64,000 nt of DNA from Epinephelus fuscoguttatus (taxonomy: Eukaryota > Chordata > Actinopteri > Perciformes > Serranidae): NCBI RefSeq assembly GCF_011397635.1, contig NC_064756.1, forward strand, positions 35,309,996-35,373,995. The letters are read 5' to 3'. Below the pieces are notes generated by a model. That model saw nothing but the letters and a program-made list of their open reading frames with translations, made no database searches and was not told the origin of the DNA. The translations under genes and the position numbers were made by a program. Below, in pieces: positions 11,701 to 23,525 of the stretch; positions within the stretch are counted from its first letter, which is position 1; every line of letters begins with the position of its first letter.

Positions 11701-14700
11701 TTAAATCATGAGAGGTGTGACATGTTCAGAGGACTTTGAACGTGTAATAGTCCGTGCTGCAGAGTTGTTGAATAAGTTTGTTGGGGATCGCATTGCGGTA
11801 GTCAGTGCGTGATGTAACCAAGGCATTGACTAATACTTCCTTTGAGCGTTGTGATAAAACAGGACACAGTCTGGAGATGTTTCGCAGATGGAAAAAGGCA
11901 ATCCAGGAGACAGTTTTTATAGGACCGAAGAAACTTTAAAACATCTCTACCCCATCTGTAGCTTTTGAAAAAAAACTGTGTCTTTATGTCCGTCTGTTGA
12001 AAGAAATGTTCGGTTGTCTCTGTGTCCATTAACAAGCTGATTAAGAAATTTGCAACATCTTCAAAGCACGAGAGCAAGTTAAAGACATGTCTCTGTTTGT
12101 GTTTTCAACCGTTTACATACAGTTCACCAGGCCTTCATCGCACTGACAAGCATCAAAATTGATATAGCTGATTAAACCCTTAACTCAGCGTGACTTACAA
12201 TTAACTAGTAAGGTTGTTGTTATGACAGTATATAGCTGCCACTAATTAATATGGAAGTTGTTGAGCATCCCTTACTTCTGCCCACCTGATGTCTAGACCT
12301 GTATTGACCCAAGTGTTTGCGGTCTCTGGGTAGTATGCACAGAAAGTCAGCCCTCCCAATTACTTATTGTAATTGGGAGCCACACAATAACACAAACAAA
12401 ATAAACGATCAAGTCGGCAGTAGACCAGCAACTGCTGTGCTCTGCCAAGTAAAAAAAAGTTTCCAGTACGGTTCTGGATGCAGGAGTTTTACTTGTAGTG
12501 CAGTATTTTCACAGTGTGGTGTAAGTAAGAATACCTCATTCACAACTTCCCACCTTATTGGTAAAGGTCTGAAAGGACAGGACACTTGACTTCTTAATGT
12601 ATTGTGATTTTGTCATGTCACAAAATTGGGAAATATTGATAAAGTGTGTTCAAACACATGAACGCAGACGGTGTTAGTGTTAGTTTTCAATCATAAGTAG
12701 TAGGTGGGAGCTGGATTTGTAATTCAAGGCCATCATCTAGTGGAAGTAACAGTCCACTGCAGATAGTAATTATTCTACTTATTCTAATTATTCTATACTA
12801 TGCAACAGTTTGGACCCCAAAGTCTATAATTTTTTTTTGATAGAGACGGGGGGATGACATGCAGCAAAGGGCCACAGGCTGGATTCGAACTCAGGCCGCT
12901 GCGGCAACAGCCTTGTACATGGGGCGCCTGGTCCACCACTAAGCCACCGACGCCCCGAAGTCTGTAGTTTTTAATCAGTATGAAACCCGCTGTTTGTATT
13001 TTAATATCAGTGTGTTCCTACATGAAACCTGTCAATCTGGCGCCAGCTGTGTCAGTGTGACTGTGAAGTTTCAGTATGTTTTACTTGTATTAAAGCTGTT
13101 CTGACAGCTTCTCTGTGATGTGTCTAATGTTCCTCCTGTTTTCTCCCCTCAGGTGACGGTGACGATGATGAGGAGGGTCGTGAAGAGCGCCTTCCATCTT
13201 GTTACGACTACGTCATGCATTTCGTCACCGTCTTCTGGAAGGTTCTGTTCGCCTGCGTCCCACCTACAGAGTACTGGAACGGCTGGGCCTGCTTCTTAGT
13301 CTCCATCAGCGTCATTGGCCTCCTCACCGCCGTCATTGGAGATTTGGCGTCACACTTCGGCTGCACTGTTGGGCTCCGGGACACCGTCACCGCTGTGGTG
13401 TTTGTGGCATTGGGAACTTCTATTCCAGGTGAGTGAACATCCTCTTTCACTGTGTGAGAAGGTGTAGACATTGGCAAAAAAAAATGTATGTCCCTGTAAT
13501 CATCAGCCATCGATGTATAAATCCAGTTTAAGCATTTTAGGGAATAAATCACAAGACAAATACAACATTCATTTGCAAGTCTAGCAGTCATTCATGAAGA
13601 AGATAAAAAAGAATAAAAGAAAAAGGCTGTGGAGGAAAACACCTCTCTGACCCAGGCATACTGACCTGTTTGTCAAGAAATCCACAGTTCATACAATGAG
13701 ATTTGAATTTCATTTACATGAGAGAGAAGCTGCTAAAATAAGATAAAGCCTACACCGACATTGGGCAAACTGAAATGAAATCTACATGGCCTCTCACAGG
13801 CCACAGTGTCTCTTGTTTAACCAGTTTCTCAGAGCTTTTCATTGCCAAGAAGGTGACAATATACTTGTCATTCAAATCATTCAAGACTTTGAGGGGGTTT
13901 TTTTGCTACAGGTGTAATGATAGTGAATGATAGTTCTGGAAAGTGACAGTGAAAACGTGGTTCTTTAATGTCTATAGTCTTATTTGTGCTTGTAGTCATT
14001 TTGTGTCTTTGTGGTAGTTTGTGTGTCTCTCTGTGTGAAATAGTTTAGCTCGAGTGCCAAGGAAGGTGGTAGGTAGGCAGACTCAGCAGACTTCTTGACT
14101 CCGCCAAAGTGTAAATTTATTTACAGTGCTCGCCATTACATGTGCAAATCAGGCAAAAAAAACAAACAAAAACCCAAACAAAAAGCCAAGCAAATAACTG
14201 AGGAAAATTAACTCATAATAAATCATAAGGGCACACGTTCATGGCAGCACAGCCTCTCCTCTCAGCCTCGAGCCCAAACCTCAACTGCCTTTATATAGAG
14301 GGACTGACTCACACTTAGACTGCCTCAGCCCCTACCAGAACAAAAGGAGGTTGCAATACACAGTAACCTTAACACAAGGAAATCAAATAAACACCTAGGA
14401 TTAACTTGCAAGCACATTTACATCACTAAATGAACTACTAAAAGTAAATATCCTAACCGGTTACTTTAAACTGCACTAAACAAACAAAAGAAATATTCCT
14501 ACAAAAGGAAAACCCCTCCACTTAGTTCAGCCCAATGATGTCATTGATGACATCACTAACACTATAAGAGACAGGAAGTGCTGGGCGGCGGCCTTTCAAA
14601 CAATCCTGCATGGTGGGTCTGAACAAAGGAACAGAGGTAAGTACAGACAAAGGAACAAACAATTTGATTAAGTTCAAACCTGAAACACAATAAAGGTAAC

Positions 14701-16268
14701 TGAAACCAATTTATGACTGTGTGTTTGTTTTAATTTACTCATATACATTGACGTTAACTGTAACATAACAAGAACACAAACAAACCCGGGATAATAAATG
14801 GTGTAATGTTACGAAAGCAATGGTAAATTATAGCAAAATAAACGTATGTAAAAGTAACATGGTATACTGTGTACACTGAGCATGTAAGGGACAAGTGGTG
14901 AGTGAAGGTGCATTCTCACCCACTTTGTCACACTCTGTAGTGATGTTTTACCTCTGAGTTATTTTGTTGATATGTGGTGGTTTTGTTGCTCTTTGGTGTT
15001 GTTTTGTGTCACTTTAGTGGTCATTTCGTATCTCTGTGGTTTGTTCCTTGTTGTTGTGGTAGTTAAGTGTCACTTTGAGGTTGTTTATGTCTCTTTGTTG
15101 TTGTTTTGAGTCTCTTTTTGTGATAACTTTGTGTCTCTTTGAGGTTATTTTATGTCTGTTTGTAGTCATTTTGTGTCTCTGTGGTTGGTTTGAGTCTTCC
15201 TCTGGTTTGTTTTTCTTATTGGCAGTTTTGTGTCTCTTTGTAGGCATTTTGTGTCTCTGTAGTTTTTTGTACCTCTTTTAGGTTGTTTTGTGTTTCTGTG
15301 TGGTTGGTTTTTATTTTGTCTTTTTGAGGTAGTTTTGTGTCTCCTTGTAGTCATTTTGAATCCTGGCTGTTGTCTTTTTTGTAGTCAAATGATGGACTTT
15401 CCTTTCAAACAGACTGTTGGGCACGGGCCCAGGGGCCCAAGGCGTCTGAGGGCTCACGGGATCTGTCATTTCAATGCTTCCCATTCATTCCATATGTAAG
15501 CAAAGGTGCAGTGCATTCTGGTAGCACCACTTTGCCAACATGTTGGTCCAGTTTAAAATTCTGGAGCAGACAGCCCACATATCTTGTGTTACACCCATCA
15601 GGTGTCAAGCGTGGGGAGCAGCGTGACCACTTGTGTCCAAAAATGCCCCTGTAGACATGTGCACTTGTGGCATATAGATCCATTTTGAAGTCCATCTATG
15701 GATGCAAGGGTTAGCATGACGTAAATTTTGTCATCTGCTCTGACACGTCTGTTAGGGTCGGCATGCAGCCTCAAATGTATCTGAATCCACGTCTGTGTTT
15801 TGGACTAAATTCACCCCAGCTACCTCTGTATGTATGTGCACCTGTGTCAAGGTGTATGACTTAGTCTCTCTATCTCTTTCTTTAATTTCAGACACCTTTG
15901 CTAGCAAAGTGGCCGCCATGCAAGACCAGCATGCTGATGCCTCCGTTGGTAATGTCACCGGCAGCAACGCTGTCAACGTGTTTCTTGGGATCGGCGTGGC
16001 GTGGTCAGTGGCCGCCATCTACTGGAGAGTCAAAGGGAAGAAATTCAAGGTGGACCCGGGGTCGCTAGCCTTCTCCGTCACACTCTTCACCATCTTCGCT
16101 TTCATCTGCATGGCAGTTCTTCTGTTCAGACGCCGGCCCTCCATTGGTGGAGAGCTGGGGGGCCCAAAGGGGTCCCGCCTCGTTACCAGCCTGCTGTTCT
16201 TGGGTCTGTGGTTCCTTTACATCCTCTTCTCCAGCCTGGAGGCCTACTGCCACATCAGCGGCTTTTAA
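5773..16268 (+). CDS. slc8a2: Na+/Ca2+ exchanger, C-terminal four exons (NCX2-like, 5' end outside window)
   Basis: Plasma-membrane antiporter that extrudes Ca2+ in exchange for Na+. Coding exons: 5773-5897, 10323-10422, 13153-13428, 15892-16268, giving 291 in-frame residues and a TAA stop. The first exon ends the second Calx-beta domain (RIAEMGKPILGEH, LEVVIEESYEFK). The second and third carry the end of the cytosolic loop (KLIKKTNLALVIGTHSWREQ, acidic run, LPSCYDYVMHF). The third and fourth encode the C-terminal membrane segments with the alpha-2 repeat: GDLASHFGCT, GTSIP joined to DTFASK across the last intron, then GNVTGSNAVNVFLGIG. The protein ends in EAYCHISGF. About six hydrophobic segments are visible, as expected for the family's C-terminal half. 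ALVIGTHSW and LFLGLWFLYILF resemble NCX2 more than NCX1 or NCX3, so the family is near certain and the paralogue likely. The N-terminal half lies left of the window. Confidence 0.88.
5898..9183 (+). other. slc8a intron, first part: repeats only
   Basis: First part of the intron 5898-10322. A weak foldback-like segment at about 6270-6900 has 'acctttttcaaaacacatac' near the left and a partial inverted counterpart around 6860-6890. A dispersed repeat at 6971-7135 recurs at 30292-30445. Short CT (6943-6966) and AGC (8193-8213) runs occur. No exon seen. Confidence 0.5.
6971..7135. repeat. Dispersed repeat, copy A
   Basis: Shares ordered blocks such as 'agccagctggaattatgttt', 'gaatctgata' and 'ctatgcyaymctactact' (degenerate spelling) with 30292-30445 in an srsf7 intron. 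A third relative was not found. Confidence 0.6.
9184..10021. mobile_element. Non-autonomous element with 22-bp terminal inverted repeats
   Basis: The left end 9184-9205 begins CAGTGTGTAGGATTTAGGGG. The right end 10000-10021 is its exact inverse, ending CCCCTAAATCCTACACACTG. No transposase frame lies between them. The interior (about 9540-9900) contains another repeat type, with 'aaggtcaaggttgctgtgac' and 'tggccataactcaagaattt', so the element is probably composite or nested. The whole lies in an slc8a intron. Confidence 0.75.
10423..12819 (+). other. slc8a intron, first part: no exon seen
   Basis: Part of the intron 10423-13152. About 11430-11830 resembles a degraded interspersed fish repeat ('gagttccaaagtttgggtgc', 'cattgcggtagtcagtgcg'). 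The rest is unremarkable, and minus-strand open frames at 10977-11195 and 11802-12077 show no family features. Confidence 0.45.
11430..11830. repeat. Degraded interspersed repeat, unclassified
   Basis: Recognised only by similarity to a common fish repeat type with the phrases 'agtgagttccaaagtttggg' and 'gcattgcggtagtcagtgcg'. Boundaries are approximate and no terminal repeats were found. Confidence 0.4.
12820..12972 (-). mobile_element. tRNA-derived SINE with flanking target-site duplication
   Basis: On the minus strand the body 12835-12957 starts CGGGGCGTCGGTGGCTTAGT (A-box-like) and continues through a B-box-like 'GAGTTCGAATCC' to an A-rich end. It is flanked by near-identical 15-mers AAGTCTATAATTTTT (12820-12834) and AAGTCTGTAGTTTTT (12958-12972), 13 of 15 matching. 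Head, tail and duplication together identify a SINE insertion, not a working tRNA gene. Confidence 0.8.
13976..14033. repeat. Left part of TGTGTCTYTKTRG-type minisatellite
   Basis: Imperfect units of the type 'cattttgtgtctttgtggt'. The array resumes at 14940, so the LTR-like element at 14034-14932 appears to have split it. Confidence 0.6.
14034..14932 (+). mobile_element. Probable solo LTR of a retrotransposon
   Basis: The 899-bp segment starts TGTGAAATAG and ends TTTGTCACA, giving the TG...CA ends typical of LTRs. It is bounded by a perfect 5-bp duplication CTCTG (14029-14033 and 14933-14937). A TATA-like 'ctttatatagaggg' sits near 14290 and 'caataaa' near 14688, which favours plus orientation. 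There is no internal coding region. It interrupts a minisatellite that continues on both sides. Family not determined. Confidence 0.7.
14940..15375. repeat. Right part of imperfect minisatellite, about 20-30-bp units
   Basis: Repeated variants of 'gttgttttgtgtctctttg' and 'tagtcattttgtgtctctgt'. The minus-strand lysine-rich open frames here (such as 15014-15247 and 15166-15354) are translations of this repeat, not proteins. It lies in the last slc8a intron. Confidence 0.8.
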
Positions 16269-18372
16269 AAAGGAAAAGTTCTGGAAGAATATTGCACAGC
16301 AGCACACACATATACTTTAACACTCAGTCCATACAGTACACAGTTCAACATGAGTGTAAGATTCATCTGTTTGATAGGGCTCGCTGCAGCTTGGAAGTGT
16401 CCTGATCTTTGATACAGGGATACTAAAACACTACATGTTCAAACACACACACACTACTTGTACGCATGTGTAAACAGATCATAACAAATATGCACACACA
16501 ATTACAGGCATGATAAAGGGCGAGAGGAAGTGTTAGTGAGGGGCGAGAAGTGTGAATAGAAAAGGTTGCTGCAGCAAAGTTAGCAGAGAGAAGACAGAGA
16601 AAGAAAGAGATTGTGAAGTTGAGATTTTAGAGGTGAAAAGAAGGTCAGGTGGGTTTAGGCTGGAGAGGAGTCCTGTAGGATCAGAACACAGATAGAGAAG
16701 AGGAACAGAAACTTGTGCACACCGGACTAAATGTTTCCATTTGAGTTGCAGTACAGGAACAATACCTTTGTTTTCTGTGACAAAACCTGTCCCTCCCGCC
16801 TCTCCTCTGTATCACCTCTGTATCTTTACTGGTACAGCTTCACGGTTCTTCACTGAGGAGGGGCGCTGTGTGAAAACAGGAGTGGAATGTTTACAATAAC
16901 ATTAAGTTTGTTTACTACAAGAGGTTCTTATAAAGTGGTGATGCTTGTCTAATTCACTGTATAGATGAAGGCGGTTCTCCACATGCGCTGTAAATAGTAA
17001 AAACCAGTGTACTGTACATATAGAGTGTTGTGTTTTCAGTAGGCAGATGATGCCTTCCACTGACGAAGTTAGAGAGGGTGGAAATTTGACATGACTATTG
17101 TCATGTTAGTGAAAACGGAAAAACAACAGTCAGGTCTCTGCTTCAATGTTTTTAAAATCCATACCTCCCCAGCATCCTGCGTTCCAGTCAGCTGTGTCTC
17201 TTTACCAAATGGTTTCTGTGGTAACCATAGCCCCTCTGACATAGGTTTGTATATCAAACTGATGGATTATGTTTTTGCATGTACAGCCAGATATGGAGCA
17301 TTTTCACACAATAAGTCATAACTATACTATGTAAAAGGGAATGATCAGAATCCACCTGTAAATTACATCCCTGCATTTGTGTGTCAGCTGGTCCGTGATG
17401 TTAATCTTCTTGTGTAAAGCTGTGTGCGTGTAGGCAGACAGGATGGAGGAGAGAAGTTTGGTCCAAGAGGAACAAAAAGGACATTTTCCTCCTCAGAAGG
17501 ACCAAATATGTTCCCACACACACACGCACCGTGTGGAGTGTAACCAAAACACACATGGAAACTTTGCTCAAGGCTTTTTTCTCAATCCAGATGGACTGAA
17601 ATCTGAGGACAGACACTAAACTACAGTCACTCATCACTATGTCATTATGGGTAGTGACAGACTAATCCATTAATGTGGCATGTATCCTGACAGACTAATC
17701 CCTGACCTTTAGTGACAGCAGCACGGTAACATGCATGGATGGTCAAACAAGACTTAACAGTGTTAGTTTACTTTCAAGAGTGAAGTCTCTAGAGCCAGTC
17801 AATAACATTTAAGTCATTTAAAAACTGACAGTCATCAACATTCAGTCTACAGCATATTGATCAGGACGCAAGATCCTTATCTACACTATAATTAGGATGC
17901 AGGATGCCAGTCTACACCATGCTGATGCTTCAACACGGCACCCATACAATGCCTTAAGGAAAACTCTCAAGTTAAAGTCTAGTATTCAAGCTTTCAGCTG
18001 TACAGAGCTGCACTTTATTTGATGTAAAACATGCTATGTTTTTCTTTTTTTTTAGTCGACAAACTATTAGTGTGCAATACATGAAGGGACAGTCACTGGA
18101 GGAGACAGCTATGGACTGTCTGAAGTTTCCACTGGTTCAGCTGACTAATGTTACACTGAATCCAGGTCTTCTCCTTTGGGACCCAAACACCAGGAAAAAT
18201 GTTGGCATTGCAGGTTTCTGCAAACCATGGATACGTTACATTTCTAAGTTACTATGCTGCGAATACGTTAAAACTTTACATTTAAACAATGTAGTGGTGA
18301 AGTTTAGAACCAAACACCACTTGGTTTTAAATAGGAAAGATCATGTTTTGGCTCAGAATATCTGATTCTGCA

Positions 18373-18850
18373 GTGATATCTCGGTAAAAAGCAACCACTT
18401 TTCAGTTAATGCTCGCTGGAAAAACAGCAACAGGTTACTAAACAACACTTAAGTTTGAGGGCTAAAAAGCTCAAAAGCTTACTCACTCAACAACAACCAG
18501 TTTTTGTGGCACTATTCTGGCATTAAACACAGCAATTTCTCCTTAAAAAACATCCACTTTTTGTGGCTCTATCAGGTGTGGAAACACAATGACGGGTTGC
18601 CAAAAACCACCCTCATTTGGGGGCTAAAAGGCGGCTTGAAACACAGCGATGTGTCGCTAAAAAAAGTGTTTTTGTGGCATTATCCTGGCTGCAAGTTCAA
18701 CAGTGTCACATTACAAAACAACCAGTTTATGTAGCATTTTCAGTGGTGAAAACAGTGACAGGTTGCTAAAAAACACCCACAGTTAGGGGCTAAAAAGCCA
18801 CTGGAAACATAGTGACGGCTCGCTAAAAAACAACCAGCGTTGTTGTTGGT
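18373..18850. repeat. Imperfect long-unit tandem repeat
   Basis: Repeating blocks built from 'ggttgctaaaaaacaccca', 'ggggctaaaaagccactgg', 'aacacagtgacgg' and 'aacaaccagtttttgtggc' variants recur through the segment. Units are roughly 45-100 bp and strongly diverged. It lies downstream of the slc8a stop, possibly in its 3' UTR. Confidence 0.65.
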
Positions 18851-20280
18851 CCACATCCACTATCCCCTCCTTCTCCTGATGACAAAGTCAGCTCACATCA
18901 CTTAACAAACATTGATATGATATGTATGAAGCATGCAGATGTAAGGTATTCATGGTTTACAGAAACGTACAGCGCCAGCATTTTCTCCTGGTGCCTGGGC
19001 TGTATGGGAAGACTTTGTTGTGATTTGTCCCTGCACATCCATCTGTGCTCAGAGCACAATACGAGTACCAAACATGCTAAAAAATTGATTCTGTACAGTG
19101 TTTAAAAGAAGTAACTTACTAAGGTCTATCATCTAATGCTCTCAGTCTGTAGGTCATCACAAAGAAAAGTAACACACACCAAGGGTTGCAGCGACGTGCT
19201 GATCACTGGAAGACTCTGTCTTTTAATCAGATGACATTTCGGCTCATCTGAATAAAAGAGAAATGCAAATGGAGCCAGAGTGCAATACTATTTTCCTACC
19301 TTACAGTCTGCAGGTCAGCAGCAGACAATGATTTGCTTTGCAGACAGCTGTCAGGCAGTCCATTACAGGTTTAAATCCAGGACAGTTTCTGTAGTCTTAG
19401 CACCATAGCATAGGGTGTTTTCACTGTAAAATTCATTAGAAAACACTGCCCCTCAAGGCATATATATGTTGCTCAGTATTGCATGGCAGAGTTGGAACAC
19501 ACAGTAAAATGTCCACAAGCTACTGAGACTACTGGCTGCTTAATAGACAATTTAATAAAACAGAACCAGAACACACAACTAGAGAAGTGCAAATCAGTGA
19601 AAACTACTGCACCAGCATTTCAGTTTCATTTCTTTCAACACTGAGATACATAAAGCTGAGAAGTCAGTGCATGAAAAAATCTCAAAGCAAGCGCAGTGAG
19701 CAGTGTGCAACATCACAGTACGATGATAAAATAGCCAACTGTCGCGTTAGACTAGAAGCATCACGAGTCCAGCATCCTTTTCTACTTTGATTTATCATGT
19801 CGACGCATCACAGTCAATGTTTTGATTACTGTAATACTCACTGCCTAATATCAGTCACATGAAGTACATTGCACTTTGTGCTGCAGGTGCATCACAAACA
19901 TTTCACAAACAAATGATAAGTGCTATACAAGTGGAAATTGTCGTTATTACACACGATAATATCAGAAAGATTTGATTGGTTTACCCTTAACTAACTATAC
20001 TTTGTAAACTTTCTAAAACAGATTTTGTATCTTTTCCTTGCGGATAAAGCCAAGGTAGATTTTTTTGTATTTCTAAACAATGTTTAGAATAGTATCAATA
20101 TATACAATTGGTAGTGTAGATTGCGTCTTAATGAATTTAGTGGATGAGGTTTTGATATATTTTCCACAGCGAGGAAGCTCCCCTTTGAACCGCTCAAACA
20201 GTGTAGTGTATCATAACCAAACAATATCCCATCTAATTTACTGATGAAGTACGTTCGTGTCTATGTTACTTATGTGTAAG

Positions 20281-20330
20281 ATTATTTATTTAGATATTTA
20301 TTTATTTAAAAGAAGATTATTTATCTATGG
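20281..20330 (+). promoter_or_regulatory. Cluster of AUUUA motifs
   Basis: Several overlapping ATTTA pentamers within 'ttatttagatatttatttat'. If this is still slc8a 3' UTR, it would be an AU-rich element affecting mRNA stability; that placement is inferred. Confidence 0.35.
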
Positions 20331-20737
20331 ATAAGCTGTGCCGCAGGTCCTTGAAGCAAAAAGTTCAGAGTTTAGTTCAAGGCGTGTGGTTTCAATGTGC
20401 AATACAGAAAACAAAACATATTTCGTTAGTAGCTTTGACAAGAGGTCAGTTCATATCTTATTTCTGCTCCAGTGTTTGTTGTAACCCTCCGCCAGCATTC
20501 ATTTCTTCATTCAGTTCTCTTGGAGGAGGAGTTTTTGAGTGTAAGTAGCATGTTTACATGAAGAAACAGTGTGGAACATTGCCAGTATAATTGTCAATCT
20601 TGGGTGGTCATGAGCTAAAGAAGGACTTTCTGTAGATATCAGTGGTGGCTGTGGGGCAGGTCAGTGCTGTCTGAGATTGTAACAGTAGTTTAACTGTAGT
20701 CTACTCACTAAACCACCAGGTGGGACCAAGAGTATAC

Positions 20738-20739
<2 letters not shown>

Positions 20740-20795
<56 letters not shown>
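20740..20795. repeat. (AC)n microsatellite
   Basis: Long uninterrupted AC run, the longest dinucleotide array in the window. Confidence 0.95.
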
Positions 20796-20797
<2 letters not shown>

Positions 20798-21229
20798 TCT
20801 GCTGAACTCTTGTTTAATCTGTGACTGGGAAAAGAATGCATCAGGTTGTGTACCCAGCAGCGTTGTCCCAGCAGGTGTGACCCCGGTGTGGCTCAGCACC
20901 CAGAAACAGAACTGTCTACAATGTCCGGACAATGTTCCATGTTTCCATGAACTTCTGTACTAACTGTCTGGCTTCGGCCTTTGCTGTTCTGTATCTAGAT
21001 GTGATGCCTCCCCATCCAACCTCTCCTCCTCACCCAACCCTCCCCCAGTGTGTGTCTGTGTTTGCTTCCCCTCCGTGTTCCTCTACAGATGCATGATGAA
21101 TCCCCGTGTTCGTGTGTTAGCAGCATGGTCTACTGTGATGGACGCCTTTTGGCATATTTTACCCATGGGGGTGATTCCCCACAGTTTGAATCCCAAAAAC
21201 CAGAGGCTCTTTGTGAAATAAAATGAGCA

Positions 21230-22470
21230 CACACAGACACAACCACAACTCCATACTGAAGAGAAACATTCACACAGAGACAACATTTATGGATTCAGTG
21301 TCTATGGCTCATTCGTTTTGTTCCCTTTAGAAGCTGTGAAAAAAGAGCGTGCTCTGTTGTGTCAAAGCTCCGTCTGCAACAAGCAACATCCCAGGTCATC
21401 TTTTTGTTTGTTGGTGTACGATATTTCTGTGTCTGTGTTAGTGTTCCCCCTCTTCTTCTTCTTCTTCTTCTTCTTCTTCTTCTTCTTCTTCTCTTGTTCT
21501 CCCATTCGCTCCCTCCCAGGTCTTGCTCTTCAATGTGTCTCTCTGTGAAGTTTTTTCCTGTGATGATGAAAATTTCTCTCTCTGCCTGAACCTTTGTAGG
21601 GAAATAATGACTGAGTTACTACAATATCATGTGATAGACATAAACATTTATTCAATACTGTAATAAATTATTAACTGAAGATGATATTTAAGTTTTTTTA
21701 TGAAATGCAAAGAAAAAATCTTTGAAAAAAAAGACAACTTGTTTTTGAGAACGTGGCATGAGGTGTAATGTGTTACTGAAAGACAATGAAGGTCTTTAAT
21801 TAAGTGAAATTGACCTTATTTGAATATAGTTTATTTATTTTCAAGGCTTAACGTGTCTGAGTCATTATTTTTGCACCGAATGAGCATAAAACAGTCAAAG
21901 CCAGCATGGATGTCAACAGACCCTCTTTGTACCCAGCACCTGCACCATCTTTTGTAGACATTTTACAGATTATATAACTCTTAAGTTTTAAATTAATTAA
22001 TGTTAGCTGACTGCAGTCTAAGTGTTTACTATGCAGAAAAAAATCAACACAAATTTCAAAACATAAAGCAAATAGAGCAGTGGACTTGGCATGAGCAAAA
22101 TTTTAAGAAAGATAAGGAGAAAGCAAAGAAAAATATCAGGACGTCCAACCTTTGACCGGGCTTTTTGACTTTCAATATGCAACATTAAAAGAATAACTTA
22201 AAGGCTTGGACATACTTTCAGCATTGAATGTTCGCGTACATCTGCAGTCACACACATGCAGTTGTATTTATAGTATAGGGGGTCTGCGTCAGCCCCCAGC
22301 AGTAAATGGGAGTGCTGGGAGGTGAGCTTACTGCCCTCCTACAGCTGGTGTCGTGTGAAACTGAAACTAAGTAGACACTGCTGGGTCTGGAGTGAATGTC
22401 TGTCAAATATCCAACTTCAAAAATAATTCAACCGTGGTGCAGCAGCTGTGGCTGGCCCAACCATGGTATT
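21230..22470. other. Intergenic, mostly featureless
   Basis: Contains the CTT array at 21451-21491, another AATAAA-like site near 21652, and AT-rich single-copy-looking DNA. No gene recognised. Confidence 0.4.
21451..21491. repeat. (TTC)n microsatellite
   Basis: About 13 TTC/CTT triplets. The leucine- or phenylalanine-rich open frames over it are artefacts. Confidence 0.95.
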
Positions 22471-22539
22471 TTTGATTGGCCTAGAGTTTGGAACAAGAGA
22501 ATGGGGCTTACACAGTTGCAAAAAAATGTAAAAAAATTC

Positions 22540-22760
22540 AAAAAATTGGCTGCATGCGGACGCCTGCATAAGGATCTGTGAGGACCCTCATGGACATGGG
22601 TGGATGACAACATTTATGTCACATGGACCAAAGCCAAATCCACGTCTGCCTGTCTATGAGGGTCTGCTTAGGTCCGAGTGATGCAAATGTCATCATCCAC
22701 CCATGACTGGAAGGGTCCATACAGACCCCTATGCAGATGTCTGCATGCTGCCCATTTTTT
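22540..22760. mobile_element. Foldback (hairpin) element core
   Basis: The arm at about 22540-22620 ('tgcatgcggacgcctgcata', then 'tcatggacatgggtggatga') is inverted at about 22682-22760 ('tcatccacccatgac', then 'atgcagatgtctgcatgc'). A short spacer lies between. Weaker inverted similarity continues outward (GATTGGCC near 22474 against its inverse near 22812-22855). It looks like a degraded MITE-type element. No target duplication recognised. Confidence 0.6.
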
Positions 22761-23525
22761 CTGACTGAACAGAATGTACTCATTGCAAGCTCTTTAACAG
22801 CACATGTTCCAATTGGCCTTAAAGGCCCTAGAGCCAATCCACAGTTTATGCATCTGCCAGAACACAGCTGTCCACAGATATTCAATGTGTAGAGAGTGTA
22901 TGAGCCTTCATTTTAGAAACTGTGACTGTAGAACCCCCTGACCCTGTGTCTGGTGGGCCCATTCAGTAATCACTCTATCCATCAAACACACAACCACACA
23001 CACACATCATGATCAGGACCCATAAGAAGAGCATTTTTCATATCTGGGTATGAGCACAGGTGCCAAGGGGAAGGCAAACTGACTTCATTTTCATTTACCA
23101 CAAAGAATATCTAATATTATTCTGCAATGCAGCTTGAAGCTGAATCAATTAGTTGATAGACAGAAAACCATTTGGCTGCAACTTTAGAGTACTAACGAAC
23201 AGACATTCTCTGGTTTCAGCTTTCAAATGTGAGGATTTGCTGCTTTCTTCCACAGACTCCAGCTCTTTGGTTTAATGTATTAATATTCTGGGCCATTGCA
23301 AATATAATTGCCCATGCTGCCATTTATAACTTTAACTATAATCTGGGAGGACAAGTGCACAAGCACAGGTGTTCATACTGATGATTTGTATTAATGTGTT
23401 TACTGCCCTCCAGTGGTCCATGATTACCTCGACATTTAATGGTGCAGGGATTCATGTTTTCTATGATAACAAATGGTACATAAAACAATCATTATCTTCA
23501 CTTAAGAATGTGGTGTTGGTGTTTC

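Larger units (their letters stand above)
16269..21230 (+). other. slc8a 3' UTR (extent unknown) and downstream DNA
   Basis: After the stop at 16266-16268 no further gene is recognisable until srsf7. The 3' UTR probably covers at least the first 1-4 kb. AU-rich motifs lie at 20281-20330, and one possible poly(A) signal AATAAA lies near 21219 ('gaaataaaatgagcac'). The true transcript end cannot be set from sequence alone. Confidence 0.45.

Noticed and set aside
15014-15354. Lysine/threonine/histidine-rich minus-strand frames
   Set aside because: They are translations of the imperfect minisatellite; repetitive composition explains them fully.
16001-16405. 134-codon frame overlapping the last slc8a exon
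   Set aside because: Out-of-frame shadow; the slc8a frame is the conserved one.
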